Assembly: GCA_902615855.1 (NCBI GenBank)
Contig: CACMQN010000002.1
Location: 62,001-126,000, forward strand
Direction: 5' to 3'
DNA length: 64,000 nt
Origin: an uncultured Candidatus Actinomarina sp.
GTDB taxonomy: Bacteria; Actinomycetota; Acidimicrobiia; Actinomarinales; Actinomarinaceae
Shown here: in pieces, positions 1-7,820 of the stretch
How positions within the stretch are numbered: the first letter of the stretch is position 1
How the letters are laid out: every line of letters begins with the position of its first letter
Notes under the pieces: model-generated
What the model saw: only the letters and a program-made list of their open reading frames with translations
What the model was told of the DNA's origin: nothing
The model's database searches: none
Translations under genes and position numbers: made by a program

Positions 1-886
1 ACATAACTTCTGTGTGAGAGAGTTCAGGGTATCTGTTAATTAACATTTCAACATTGTATTGGTTTCCTGCATTAATCAAATCATCAGTATGGTGTGACAG
101 TACTCTATCACTTTTTACTCCATTAAAAATAATCATTGGATTTTTTCCTTTAGACACTCCATCCTCAGGGCTCACTTCAGTGATATCTATTCCTTCAAAA
201 AGCAACGCATAATGATTTACTGGTTCATATAGAAATGGAGGAAAGCCTTGGTAAATTAATTCTTCTCTAACAAGTGTTGCAAAATCGAATGGAGTATCAA
301 CAATTGAAAGAGCACTTATATCATCGCTTGCATATTGAGCCATCAAAGCAACCATTGCTCCAAAGGATGAACCATGTAAGCCAATTTTCTCAGACGGTAT
401 ATTTTTTTCATTTATTAGCCAATTTATTGCAGCCTTTACGTCATAGATTTCTTTTTGACCTGCAGAGTGAACGCCATCTTCACAGGTACTTTCACCATGA
501 TCTCTGAAGTCGAATGTTAAATAGTTGAATCCTTCACTAACAAGCATGCCTCCTACGAGTAAAACATCAGGTGAATGCTTACCACTTGTAACACCATGCA
601 AACCTATTACTGTTGGAGCATTTTTATCTGTTTCAATCCACCAACCACTTAAAACAACATCATCATTTGTATTTATTAAAACAGTCTCATAATCTTGAAC
701 AAAATATTTTGATGGATCCCAATCTGCTTTTTCTCCAAGTGAGAAGTTATCAGGCCTATTATCTTTTTCAGATTCTACAATTGAACAGGGGACGGCTACT
801 GATTCTCCATAAACGTAAAAACCAATACCAAAATAGGCAACAATTACAAATACAAATAGACCTATTATTAATTTTTTCAATGTCAT
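1..886 (-). CDS. alpha/beta hydrolase (serine hydrolase), N-terminal membrane anchor, C-terminus beyond window edge
   Basis: Reverse-strand reading not in ORF track because it runs off the edge; starts MTLKKLIIGLFVFVIVAYFGIGFYVYG, contains nucleophile elbow GLHGSSFGAMVA and TFDFRDHGES. Confidence 0.85.
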   Translation of the reverse strand, partial: MTLKKLIIGLFVFVIVAYFGIGFYVYGESVAVPCSIVESEKDNRPDNFSLGEKADWDPSKYFVQDYETVLINTNDDVVLSGWWIETDKNAPTVIGLHGVTSGKHSPDVLLVGGMLVSEGFNYLTFDFRDHGESTCEDGVHSAGQKEIYDVKAAINWLINEKNIPSEKIGLHGSSFGAMVALMAQYASDDISALSIVDTPFDFATLVREELIYQGFPPFLYEPVNHYALLFEGIDITEVSPEDGVSKGKNPMIIFNGVKSDRVLSHHTDDLINAGNQYNVEMLINRYPELSHTEVM

Positions 887-930
887 CCTTTTATTTAGTT
901 AAGAATTTTACTGCTTATATACTTAGTTTA

Positions 931-1734
931 ATGAAAAGTATTATATCATTCGCTTCAGACTTCGGGATTTCTGATGGATCAGTTGGTGTAGTAAAAGGTG
1001 TAATAAATAGAATTGATCCAGAATTAAAAATTAATGATATTTCTCATGACATTCCAGCACAAAACATAAAATATGGAAGTTTGCTTTTAATGAGAGCAAT
1101 TCAATATATTCCTCAGGGTGTTCTTTTAGCAGTCGTTGATCCAGGCGTGGGGACGGAAAGAAAACCTGTTGCTATTGAAACTGATTGGGGAGTGATGGTA
1201 GGACCTGATAATGGATTATTAAATCTTGCATGCGCAACTGTCGGGGGAGCAAAAAGAGCCTATCTCCTTGAAAATGAAAATTGGATTATTCCAAGTGATG
1301 GAAACACCTTTCACGCTAGAGACATATTTTCTCCTTTTGCTGCTGGTATTGCTTCAGGTCAACTAGATATTAAAGATTGTGGTGAGGAAGTTGATCTTAT
1401 GAATCTTCAACAATATTTAATTCCCTTAACAGAAAAAAAAGATGACGAAGTAAAGGGTGAAGTCTTATGGGTCGATCATTACGGTAATTGTCAGACTAAC
1501 ATTTCACCAGATGAATTGACTGAACTCGGAAAAAGTATCGGAGATGTTTTGAGCATTAAGGTTCAAAATCAAGAAATTAAAATGACCTGGTCTGAAACAT
1601 ATCAAAGCGACGGTGTAAATCAAGTTGGATTAATCACTGACTCATGGGGTATGATTTCAATTTTTGCTAAAAATAAAAATGCTTCAGAAATAATAGGCAT
1701 TGTTGACGGTGAAAAAATAGATATTAAGAAATAA
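931..1734 (+). CDS. SAM hydroxide adenosyltransferase / SAM hydrolase (DUF62 family)
   Basis: MKSIISFASDFGISDGSVGVVKGVI...DISHDI...AVVDPGVGTERKPVAIE...GPDNGLL...FHARDIFSPFAA; the ORF track start at 613 overlaps the opposite-strand hydrolase, ATG 931 preferred. Confidence 0.85.
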   Translation: MKSIISFASDFGISDGSVGVVKGVINRIDPELKINDISHDIPAQNIKYGSLLLMRAIQYIPQGVLLAVVDPGVGTERKPVAIETDWGVMVGPDNGLLNLACATVGGAKRAYLLENENWIIPSDGNTFHARDIFSPFAAGIASGQLDIKDCGEEVDLMNLQQYLIPLTEKKDDEVKGEVLWVDHYGNCQTNISPDELTELGKSIGDVLSIKVQNQEIKMTWSETYQSDGVNQVGLITDSWGMISIFAKNKNASEIIGIVDGEKIDIKK

Positions 1735-1810
1735 TATTTAAGACAATCGCACCTGAAACAAAAATAATGACAGCTAATAAAACTATAAATATTAATGTCC
1801 AAGGTCTCAT
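1724..1810 (-). CDS. putative 28-aa single-TM small protein
   Basis: Reverse strand ATG..TAA encodes MRPWTLIFIVLLAVIIFVSGAIVLNIIS; TAATAT 6 nt upstream of the ATG. Confidence 0.45.
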   Translation of the reverse strand: MRPWTLIFIVLLAVIIFVSGAIVLNIIS

Positions 1811-1827
1811 TTGACTATATTAGAGAT

Positions 1828-2085
1828 ATGCCCACTATACGTATTGTTGTTACAGAAAATTGTGAGATATGTGACAAAGGTTTAAAAAGTCTTGGTTATT
1901 TAAATAACCTTTTTACTATTCAAAAAGTTGATGTTGAAGATGGTTATGAAGAATTTTTATTGAGAGTACCTGTGGTTTTATATGGTAAAAAAGTTTTAGA
2001 TGAGGGAATCTTGAGTCAATTTAATATTGTGAAAAATTTTCTAAAATACAATACACTTAAAATCTTATTGCATATGGATATATAA
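1828..2085 (+). CDS. glutaredoxin-like thiol-disulfide protein
   Basis: MPTIRIVVTENCEICDKGLKSL...VDVEDGYEEFLLRVPVVLYGKKVLDEG; CxxC and cis-Pro (RVPVV). Start moved from 1795 to 1828. Confidence 0.7.
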   Translation: MPTIRIVVTENCEICDKGLKSLGYLNNLFTIQKVDVEDGYEEFLLRVPVVLYGKKVLDEGILSQFNIVKNFLKYNTLKILLHMDI

Positions 2086-2089
2086 AAAA

Positions 2090-2992
2090 CTATATATCTA
2101 TTGGCTTTGATTTATCAATGTTTTCTACTTTATCTTCTAAAAATGAAATAATTTCATCTGCAACATCAATATTTGTTGCAGTTTCGATTCCTTCTAATCC
2201 GGGAGAGGAATTTACTTCGAGCACCAAAGGACCTCTATTTGATTGAATTAGATCAACTCCTGCAACATCTAGTTTAAGAATCTTTGATGCTTTAACTGCA
2301 CTCTCTTCCTCTTCAGGAGATATGTCATAATTTTCAACTCTTCCTCCTAAGTGTACATTGGATCTAAATTCTCCAGGTTTTGCGATTCGTTTCATTGAGG
2401 CGACAACTTTATCTCCTACAACGATTGCTCTTATATCTTCACCTTTAGATTCACTGATAAATTCCTGAACAAGAATATTTGCATCGATTTTTTTCATAGT
2501 CTCAATCACGCTTATTGCAGCATCCATTGTTTCGGTAAGGACAACACCTCTTCCCTGAGTTCCCTCAAGTAATTTAATAACAAAGGGTGGTTCACCTACA
2601 CTTTTTAAAACAGCCTCAACGTCTCTTGAAAAATGAACATAACCGGTTATCGGCATCTCTACACCTGTATTTCCAATTAGCTGTAAAGCTCTTAATTTAT
2701 CTCTAGATCTACTAATTCCAGCCGATGAGTTGGCTGAAACAGAACCCATTAATTCAAACTGTCTTACAACGGCCGCACCATAAAATGTCCACGTTGCAGC
2801 AATTCTTGGTATTACAGAATCATAATTTAGTTCACGACCAGCAGAGAATATTCTTGGTTTTGCTTTTGCAATATTCATGTAACATCTTAAATAACTTACA
2901 ACTTCAGTATCATGACCTCTCTTAATTGCCGTATCGTAAAGGCGTTTTGTTGAATATAGCCTTATGTCTTGTGATAAGATCCCTATCTTCAT
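2090..2992 (-). CDS. rimK: RimK-type ATP-grasp alpha-L-glutamate ligase
   Basis: MKIGILSQDIRLYSTKRLYDTAIKRGH...PPFVIKLLEGTQGRGVVLTET...LVQEFISESKGEDIRAIVVGDKVVASMKR...VLEVNSSPGLEGIE. Confidence 0.92.
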   Translation of the reverse strand: MKIGILSQDIRLYSTKRLYDTAIKRGHDTEVVSYLRCYMNIAKAKPRIFSAGRELNYDSVIPRIAATWTFYGAAVVRQFELMGSVSANSSAGISRSRDKLRALQLIGNTGVEMPITGYVHFSRDVEAVLKSVGEPPFVIKLLEGTQGRGVVLTETMDAAISVIETMKKIDANILVQEFISESKGEDIRAIVVGDKVVASMKRIAKPGEFRSNVHLGGRVENYDISPEEEESAVKASKILKLDVAGVDLIQSNRGPLVLEVNSSPGLEGIETATNIDVADEIISFLEDKVENIDKSKPIDI

Positions 2993-3435
2993 TTTTTATT
3001 TCCTTTGGGTTTTGTCATAAAGCTAATTGAGGGATTTACAATCCATCTTCTTCCCAAAGCTTTTCTACCAATTAACATTGTGTAATCCATGGGGCCTCTG
3101 TCAGTGAGAGTCAACTCAATATTTTTGGTAATTCCATCCATTAAGATATCGGTTTTTATATACGGTCTTTTTTCAACATCTCCGTTAGAACTTCTTATTC
3201 TCTTAAATCCTGCGAGGGGAGCGGAAGTTTTTCTAACGGTGTTGTTTCTTTTTTTAACTGTAAATTTTACATACTTTATATCTTTTCTCGTAACAAACTT
3301 AATATCAGCAGCATCTATTGTTGCTACATTTGCTCCAGTATCAATTTTTGCAATTACACTTTTTATTTTTAAATCAGGTAAAGCAACTTGTTCTTTCCAG
3401 CCAACAACTTTTTTCTCTCGTTTCTTTTTCGCCAT
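2989..3435 (-). CDS. RimK-associated ATP-dependent zinc protease-like protein (retropepsin-like)
   Basis: IDTGANVATIDA, RPYIKTDILMDG, MLIGRKALGRRWIVNP; overlaps rimK start by 4 nt. Confidence 0.8.
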   Translation of the reverse strand: MAKKKREKKVVGWKEQVALPDLKIKSVIAKIDTGANVATIDAADIKFVTRKDIKYVKFTVKKRNNTVRKTSAPLAGFKRIRSSNGDVEKRPYIKTDILMDGITKNIELTLTDRGPMDYTMLIGRKALGRRWIVNPSISFMTKPKGNKK

Positions 3436-3438
3436 AAT

Positions 3439-3510
3439 TTATAAAACAACGTAAAAGAGAACAATGCTAAAAGCGATTAAAAATATATGAATATATATTG
3501 CAGGTAACAT
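3439..3510 (-). CDS. putative 23-aa single-TM small protein heading the rimK operon
   Basis: Reverse strand encodes MLPAIYIHIFLIAFSIVLFYVVL*, stop 3 nt before the protease-gene ATG; TATTAT exactly 6 nt upstream of ATG. Confidence 0.45.
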   Translation of the reverse strand: MLPAIYIHIFLIAFSIVLFYVVL

Positions 3511-3607
3511 AAAAAAATAATAGTTTGAATCTTATAACAATCAACCTGAAAATTTAAGTTTGAACCAATTATTTCTTCCAATTAAGGTAAAAGGTGTAGG
3601 AAGAAAT

Positions 3608-6025
3608 ATGAAAAAATATATACTTTTGACACTTATTTTTATGGTTTTCTCTATTTGTGGTGGTGAAGACTCCTCACAAATGACTACCGATGAAAATCAA
3701 ATAACTCAAAATTTACAAAATGAAGATATAAATAATTCTGAAAATGTTACATCAAAAGAACAAGAACCTACCCAGCCACAGCATCAAGAGTCCTCTCAAA
3801 AACAGGAACCTAACCAACCACAGCAACCAGGAGAGCCACCTGATGGACAACCACAGCAGCAAGAACCTCCTCAAAGCCAGCAGCCTAATGAAGACACTGA
3901 TAAAAAAATAGAAAAAGCAATTGGAATAATCAATGCAGCTGATGAAGCAATTTTAGAGTGTATAAGCAATGCATTTGGAGGGGACATATATAAAAAAGTT
4001 GTTGAGGATTTAAATCCTGATGATTTTGAAGCAGGTGTAGTCATTGAGTGTCGAGAAAATCCGGAAACTAATCAAAAAAATGATAATAAAAAAAGTAATG
4101 AAAATAATGTAGATGAAGGTCAGAGTAGAAACTCTTGGTACGATTTGAACATATATTCATATTCACCACAATATAATGCTGCTTCATTGAACAGTTATTC
4201 ATCATTTGGCTTAAACGAAAAAGCAGATATTTTACTATCTGGTTTCGGTTTAAATGATTCTGGTGGAAAGCTCAAAATAAACCATCCCGTCTCAGTATCT
4301 TCAAATGGCGAAAAACTTGCAGTTACAGATAGATTTAATAATAGAATCCTTATTTGGAATTCAATTCCCAATCAAACAACAGCTCCAGTTATCGTGATTG
4401 GTCAAAAAAACTTTAATACACACAATTCTGGAAACGGACTAGATGAACTTGATTTTCCAGGACAGGTTATTATCACTCCAGATGCTAAATTATTGGTTGC
4501 TGATTCAGATAACGATAGAGTTCTTGTTTGGACAAATTTTCCACAAACATCTGGTCAAGCTGCAGATTATGCAATACCAATAACAAATTATGTAAGCATG
4601 AATAATTCTTGGCCTTGGGGAGTCTGGTCAGATGGTAACAAAACTATCGTAACTGCAACTGTTTCTGGAACAATATTAATTTGGAACAGTTTCCCTGGTT
4701 CAAACACACCACCAGATGTTGTATTAACATCGAATCAGATAGGCACACCAAGATCAATATTATCTAACGGAGATTACATAATGATTGGAGATGAAAATGC
4801 TAATGGCGAATGTGTAGGAGTTAATGGAAACAGGTCAACACATGTCTTTACCTCATGGCCAACTGAATCACGAGATCCAGATGCTTGTGTGGACAATTGG
4901 ATTTCAGGAATTATTCATGAAAATAAAATATATTCAATACCTGCTGGAGGTGAGTCGCTCTACTTTTGGGACAATCTTTATACATCAACATCAGAATTAA
5001 AATCAAATGTTAAATTAGCTGAACCAGGTCAAGGTTCAAGATGGATGGGAGGTGATGATGGAGGGGCGGCAGTTGCAGGAAATAAGCTTTTTATTGCCGA
5101 ATATAATGGAAATAGAATTTCTGTTTTTGATTCTTTACCTTCATCTCCATCAACTAAGCCAAATTGGTCATTACTAACTGACAATACTGAAAGTCTTACT
5201 TTGTTAGAAGAAGATTTCATTATCCAAAATCCTGTAATTGAATCTGATGAAAATATATTTGTTGTAAGCTCGGACTTCGATAGGTCATTGTCTGTATGGA
5301 AAAAAATACCAGGATCTACTGGTGCAAAACCAGACATTGTCTTCAGAAGGTTTGAGGAAGGTCCTTGGGATAATACTTTCAATAATAAATCTTTATTCCT
5401 AGCCGCAGGAAAAAAAGTCTTTGGTTGGTTTGATTTTGAAAATAATCTAAATTCAGGTAATTATTCATTTGATATGAATACATCATCAATTGGATCGATT
5501 AATTTTTCATCTTTGAGAGGTGTTGCATATAATGGAGAATTTTTTGCCCTAGGGGAAACTGATAATAAAAATATTTATATTTGGAAAGGAATACCAGGAT
5601 TGAATGATGAACCAGATTATATTATCCAAAATCCTGTTGGCGTTGGAAGAATAGATATGAATGAAGAATGGCTTGTTGTTTCTGCTTATCCAGGTGCAGG
5701 TAGTCCAGTTCATGTAATTAAACTAGCTAATTTAGATTCCGGGATTATGTTGTCAGTACCTGGTAACGACGATTTTCCTCAGGGAGTAAGTATTAATGAG
5801 AAAGGATTTTTTATTGCCTTGCAAGGAAGTAATAAAGTTGTGGGCTGGTCAAGCGTTCAGGATGCTCTAAATGGATCATCCCCAACAATGTCATTTGGTG
5901 GAACAACCAATAAAACAAACTCTGGAACAAAAATGGCCTCAACTGTTCACTGGGATGGATTTCATCTTTGGGTTGGAGAATTTAAATTTTCAAATAGATT
6001 GTTGGGATTTGCTCCTTCAAAATAA
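3608..6025 (+). CDS. lipoprotein with Q/P/E-rich linker and NHL-like beta-propeller repeats
   Basis: MKKYILLTLIFMVFSICGGE lipobox; QEPTQPQHQESSQKQEPNQPQQPGEPP linker; repeated NRILIWNS / DNDRVLVWTNFP / GTILIWNSFPG motifs. Confidence 0.75.
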   Translation: MKKYILLTLIFMVFSICGGEDSSQMTTDENQITQNLQNEDINNSENVTSKEQEPTQPQHQESSQKQEPNQPQQPGEPPDGQPQQQEPPQSQQPNEDTDKKIEKAIGIINAADEAILECISNAFGGDIYKKVVEDLNPDDFEAGVVIECRENPETNQKNDNKKSNENNVDEGQSRNSWYDLNIYSYSPQYNAASLNSYSSFGLNEKADILLSGFGLNDSGGKLKINHPVSVSSNGEKLAVTDRFNNRILIWNSIPNQTTAPVIVIGQKNFNTHNSGNGLDELDFPGQVIITPDAKLLVADSDNDRVLVWTNFPQTSGQAADYAIPITNYVSMNNSWPWGVWSDGNKTIVTATVSGTILIWNSFPGSNTPPDVVLTSNQIGTPRSILSNGDYIMIGDENANGECVGVNGNRSTHVFTSWPTESRDPDACVDNWISGIIHENKIYSIPAGGESLYFWDNLYTSTSELKSNVKLAEPGQGSRWMGGDDGGAAVAGNKLFIAEYNGNRISVFDSLPSSPSTKPNWSLLTDNTESLTLLEEDFIIQNPVIESDENIFVVSSDFDRSLSVWKKIPGSTGAKPDIVFRRFEEGPWDNTFNNKSLFLAAGKKVFGWFDFENNLNSGNYSFDMNTSSIGSINFSSLRGVAYNGEFFALGETDNKNIYIWKGIPGLNDEPDYIIQNPVGVGRIDMNEEWLVVSAYPGAGSPVHVIKLANLDSGIMLSVPGNDDFPQGVSINEKGFFIALQGSNKVVGWSSVQDALNGSSPTMSFGGTTNKTNSGTKMASTVHWDGFHLWVGEFKFSNRLLGFAPSK

Positions 6026-6064
6026 GATGAAATATTAAAACTATTCCCAATTTATTTAATTGAA

Positions 6065-7015
6065 TTAACCAGTTGACTCCACAGCCTCTGTAGTGACTTC
6101 TTCATCTGTTTCTAGAAGTCCACAGTCTTCGAGTACTTCGTCAGTGTTTCCGCCACCAAATACAACTCTCTCAAAAACCACAACCGCGTAAATCTCATCT
6201 TCAGTAAGTTTTCCTGCAAATCCAGGCATTCCACCTATTGATACTTTATTCTCTGCTCCATACGCCGGTCCAACTTCGGCCTGCCAACCTGCAGAGCCTA
6301 ATTCAATCCACAATGCATGATCACTACAAGTTGGAAAAGTTGTATAAAGTTCTCCACCAGTAAAGGCAGGACCTACTCCTCCACCACCATTTACTCCATG
6401 ACAACCAGCACATGCAGCAGCTCCAGAATAAACTTGTTGTCCAAGGGCAATATAATTTATTGAGCTTGCAGATCCAACACCTTTTCCTTCAAATGCTGAT
6501 CCATCACAGTTCACAGTTAATTGAGTTTTTCGATCAACATCTAAAATTCCACTCTCCCCACATTCTTGTGTGGATGATGTATTGACTATCCCAATAACAA
6601 TAAAAAGGGGAATAAGTACAAAGCTAAAATTTAGCCATCTCGGCAAAGATGTTTCAGCATTTACCTTTATATCCAACGTCTTATTTGCGAAGGATACTTT
6701 TTGTATAATTTTTTTAATATTTGCTTGAGAAGATACTACAGATGAACTTTCCTTTTCATCTTTTACAATTTCTGCAGACTCTTCTTTGGATTCTTCTATA
6801 TCAGCTTTGTCTTCAACAGGTGGCGCCGGTTCTTCAGCAGGAGGTGCTTCTTCAGCAGGTTTTTCTGCAGAAGCTACACTCTCACCTCCAGCCCATGATT
6901 GTAAAACTTCATCAACTGTTCTTCCAGAAGCTTCAGCTCTAGCTTCAGCAGATCGTTGCACCAACGACTCTGGTGCATTTAATAATTCAGCAACTTTACT
7001 TAAGAGTTCACTCAT
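6065..7015 (-). CDS. CcoP-like monoheme membrane cytochrome c with N-terminal AEARA module
   Basis: One TM (WLNFSFVLIPLFIVIGIV), heme site CAGCH, distal Met in GGMPGF; N-term MSELLSKVAELLNAPESLVQRSAEARAEASGRTVDEVLQSWAGGE. Confidence 0.75.
   Translation of the reverse strand: MSELLSKVAELLNAPESLVQRSAEARAEASGRTVDEVLQSWAGGESVASAEKPAEEAPPAEEPAPPVEDKADIEESKEESAEIVKDEKESSSVVSSQANIKKIIQKVSFANKTLDIKVNAETSLPRWLNFSFVLIPLFIVIGIVNTSSTQECGESGILDVDRKTQLTVNCDGSAFEGKGVGSASSINYIALGQQVYSGAAACAGCHGVNGGGGVGPAFTGGELYTTFPTCSDHALWIELGSAGWQAEVGPAYGAENKVSIGGMPGFAGKLTEDEIYAVVVFERVVFGGGNTDEVLEDCGLLETDEEVTTEAVESTG
6818..7015 (-). repeat. 198-bp direct repeat copy 1 (N-terminal module of CcoP-like gene)
   Basis: Read side by side with 7623-7820: only two mismatches seen (one silent, one E3/A3). 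Confidence 0.9.
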
Positions 7016-7820
7016 TTGTACTTCCTAAAGATAATAAATAAGTTATTAAATAATCTAAATCTTGATTACTTAGGAAATTTACTGATGGATGAGGTATATC
7101 TTCCTTTACAGAAGATGGATCAATTAAATACTCTTTTAGCCAATCTGCATCGTTTGTTGGTTCTCTTGTTCCAAGAGTTGATAAATCGGGAGCTAACCTC
7201 AAAAGGCCTGTATTTTGAATGAGGTTTTTATTGGCAAATCTATTTTTTAATATTTTTCCATTTTGTGAATCAGGTATGAGAATTCTTACATTCTGTGTAT
7301 GACAGGACTGACAATTTAATTGGTTATAGACAATTGCTCCATTTAATATTTCTTCACTTACCCGAACAGAATTATTTAATGATTGTAAGACCACCTCTTC
7401 ACTTTGTTGTTTTGGTATTGAGAAAGCAAATAGGTATGTAAATATAACTACTCCAATCACACCAGCAATAAAACCTAGAGAGCTTTCTTTCTTTATTTCA
7501 ATGTTTTCTTCTTCAATTAAAACCTCTGTAGACATTTCAGAAATAGTTTCTTCAACTACAATTGATAAATCTTCTGTTGATTCCTCTTCTTCCTCATCTG
7601 ATGTAGTTACAGGTTCATCCGTAGGTGGTGCCGGTTCTTCAGCAGGAGGTGCTTCTTCAGCAGGTTTTTCTGCAGAAGCTACACTCTCACCTCCAGCCCA
7701 TGATTGTAAAACTTCATCAACTGTTCTTCCAGAAGCTTCAGCTCTAGCTTCAGCAGATCGTTGCACCAACGACTCTGGTGCATTTAATAATTCAGCAACT
7801 TTACTTAAGAGTGCACTCAT
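7008..7820 (-). CDS. CcoO-like monoheme membrane cytochrome c with N-terminal AEARA module
   Basis: CQSCHTQNVR ... APDLSTLGTREPTNDADWLKEYLIDPSSVKEDIPHPSVNFLS resembles CcoO CxxCHSQMIRP...GPDLxxxGxRxSDxWHxxxLxxPxxVxPxSxMPxYxxL. Confidence 0.65.
   Translation of the reverse strand: MSALLSKVAELLNAPESLVQRSAEARAEASGRTVDEVLQSWAGGESVASAEKPAEEAPPAEEPAPPTDEPVTTSDEEEEESTEDLSIVVEETISEMSTEVLIEEENIEIKKESSLGFIAGVIGVVIFTYLFAFSIPKQQSEEVVLQSLNNSVRVSEEILNGAIVYNQLNCQSCHTQNVRILIPDSQNGKILKNRFANKNLIQNTGLLRLAPDLSTLGTREPTNDADWLKEYLIDPSSVKEDIPHPSVNFLSNQDLDYLITYLLSLGSTNE
7623..7820 (-). repeat. 198-bp direct repeat copy 2 (N-terminal module of CcoO-like gene)
   Basis: See copy 1 at 6818-7015. Confidence 0.9.

Noticed and set aside
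274-507. 77-aa + strand ORF
   Set aside because: Antisense to the clear alpha/beta hydrolase on the minus strand; low-complexity L/H/Q composition typical of antisense reading.
613-930. N-terminal extension of the SAM hydrolase ORF
   Set aside because: Overlaps the opposite-strand hydrolase N-terminus; conserved protein begins at ATG 931 with a well-placed -10.
6721-7028. Overlapping + strand ORFs (6721..6942, 6786..7028) and the equivalent at 7501..7842
   Set aside because: Antisense readings of the duplicated A/E/P-rich N-terminal module; the shared sequence reflects the 198-bp repeat, not a gene family.
6818-7820. Possible CRISPR or transposon from long near-identical repeats
   Set aside because: Only two copies, coding in frame, no short spacers, no transposase or terminal inverted repeats.
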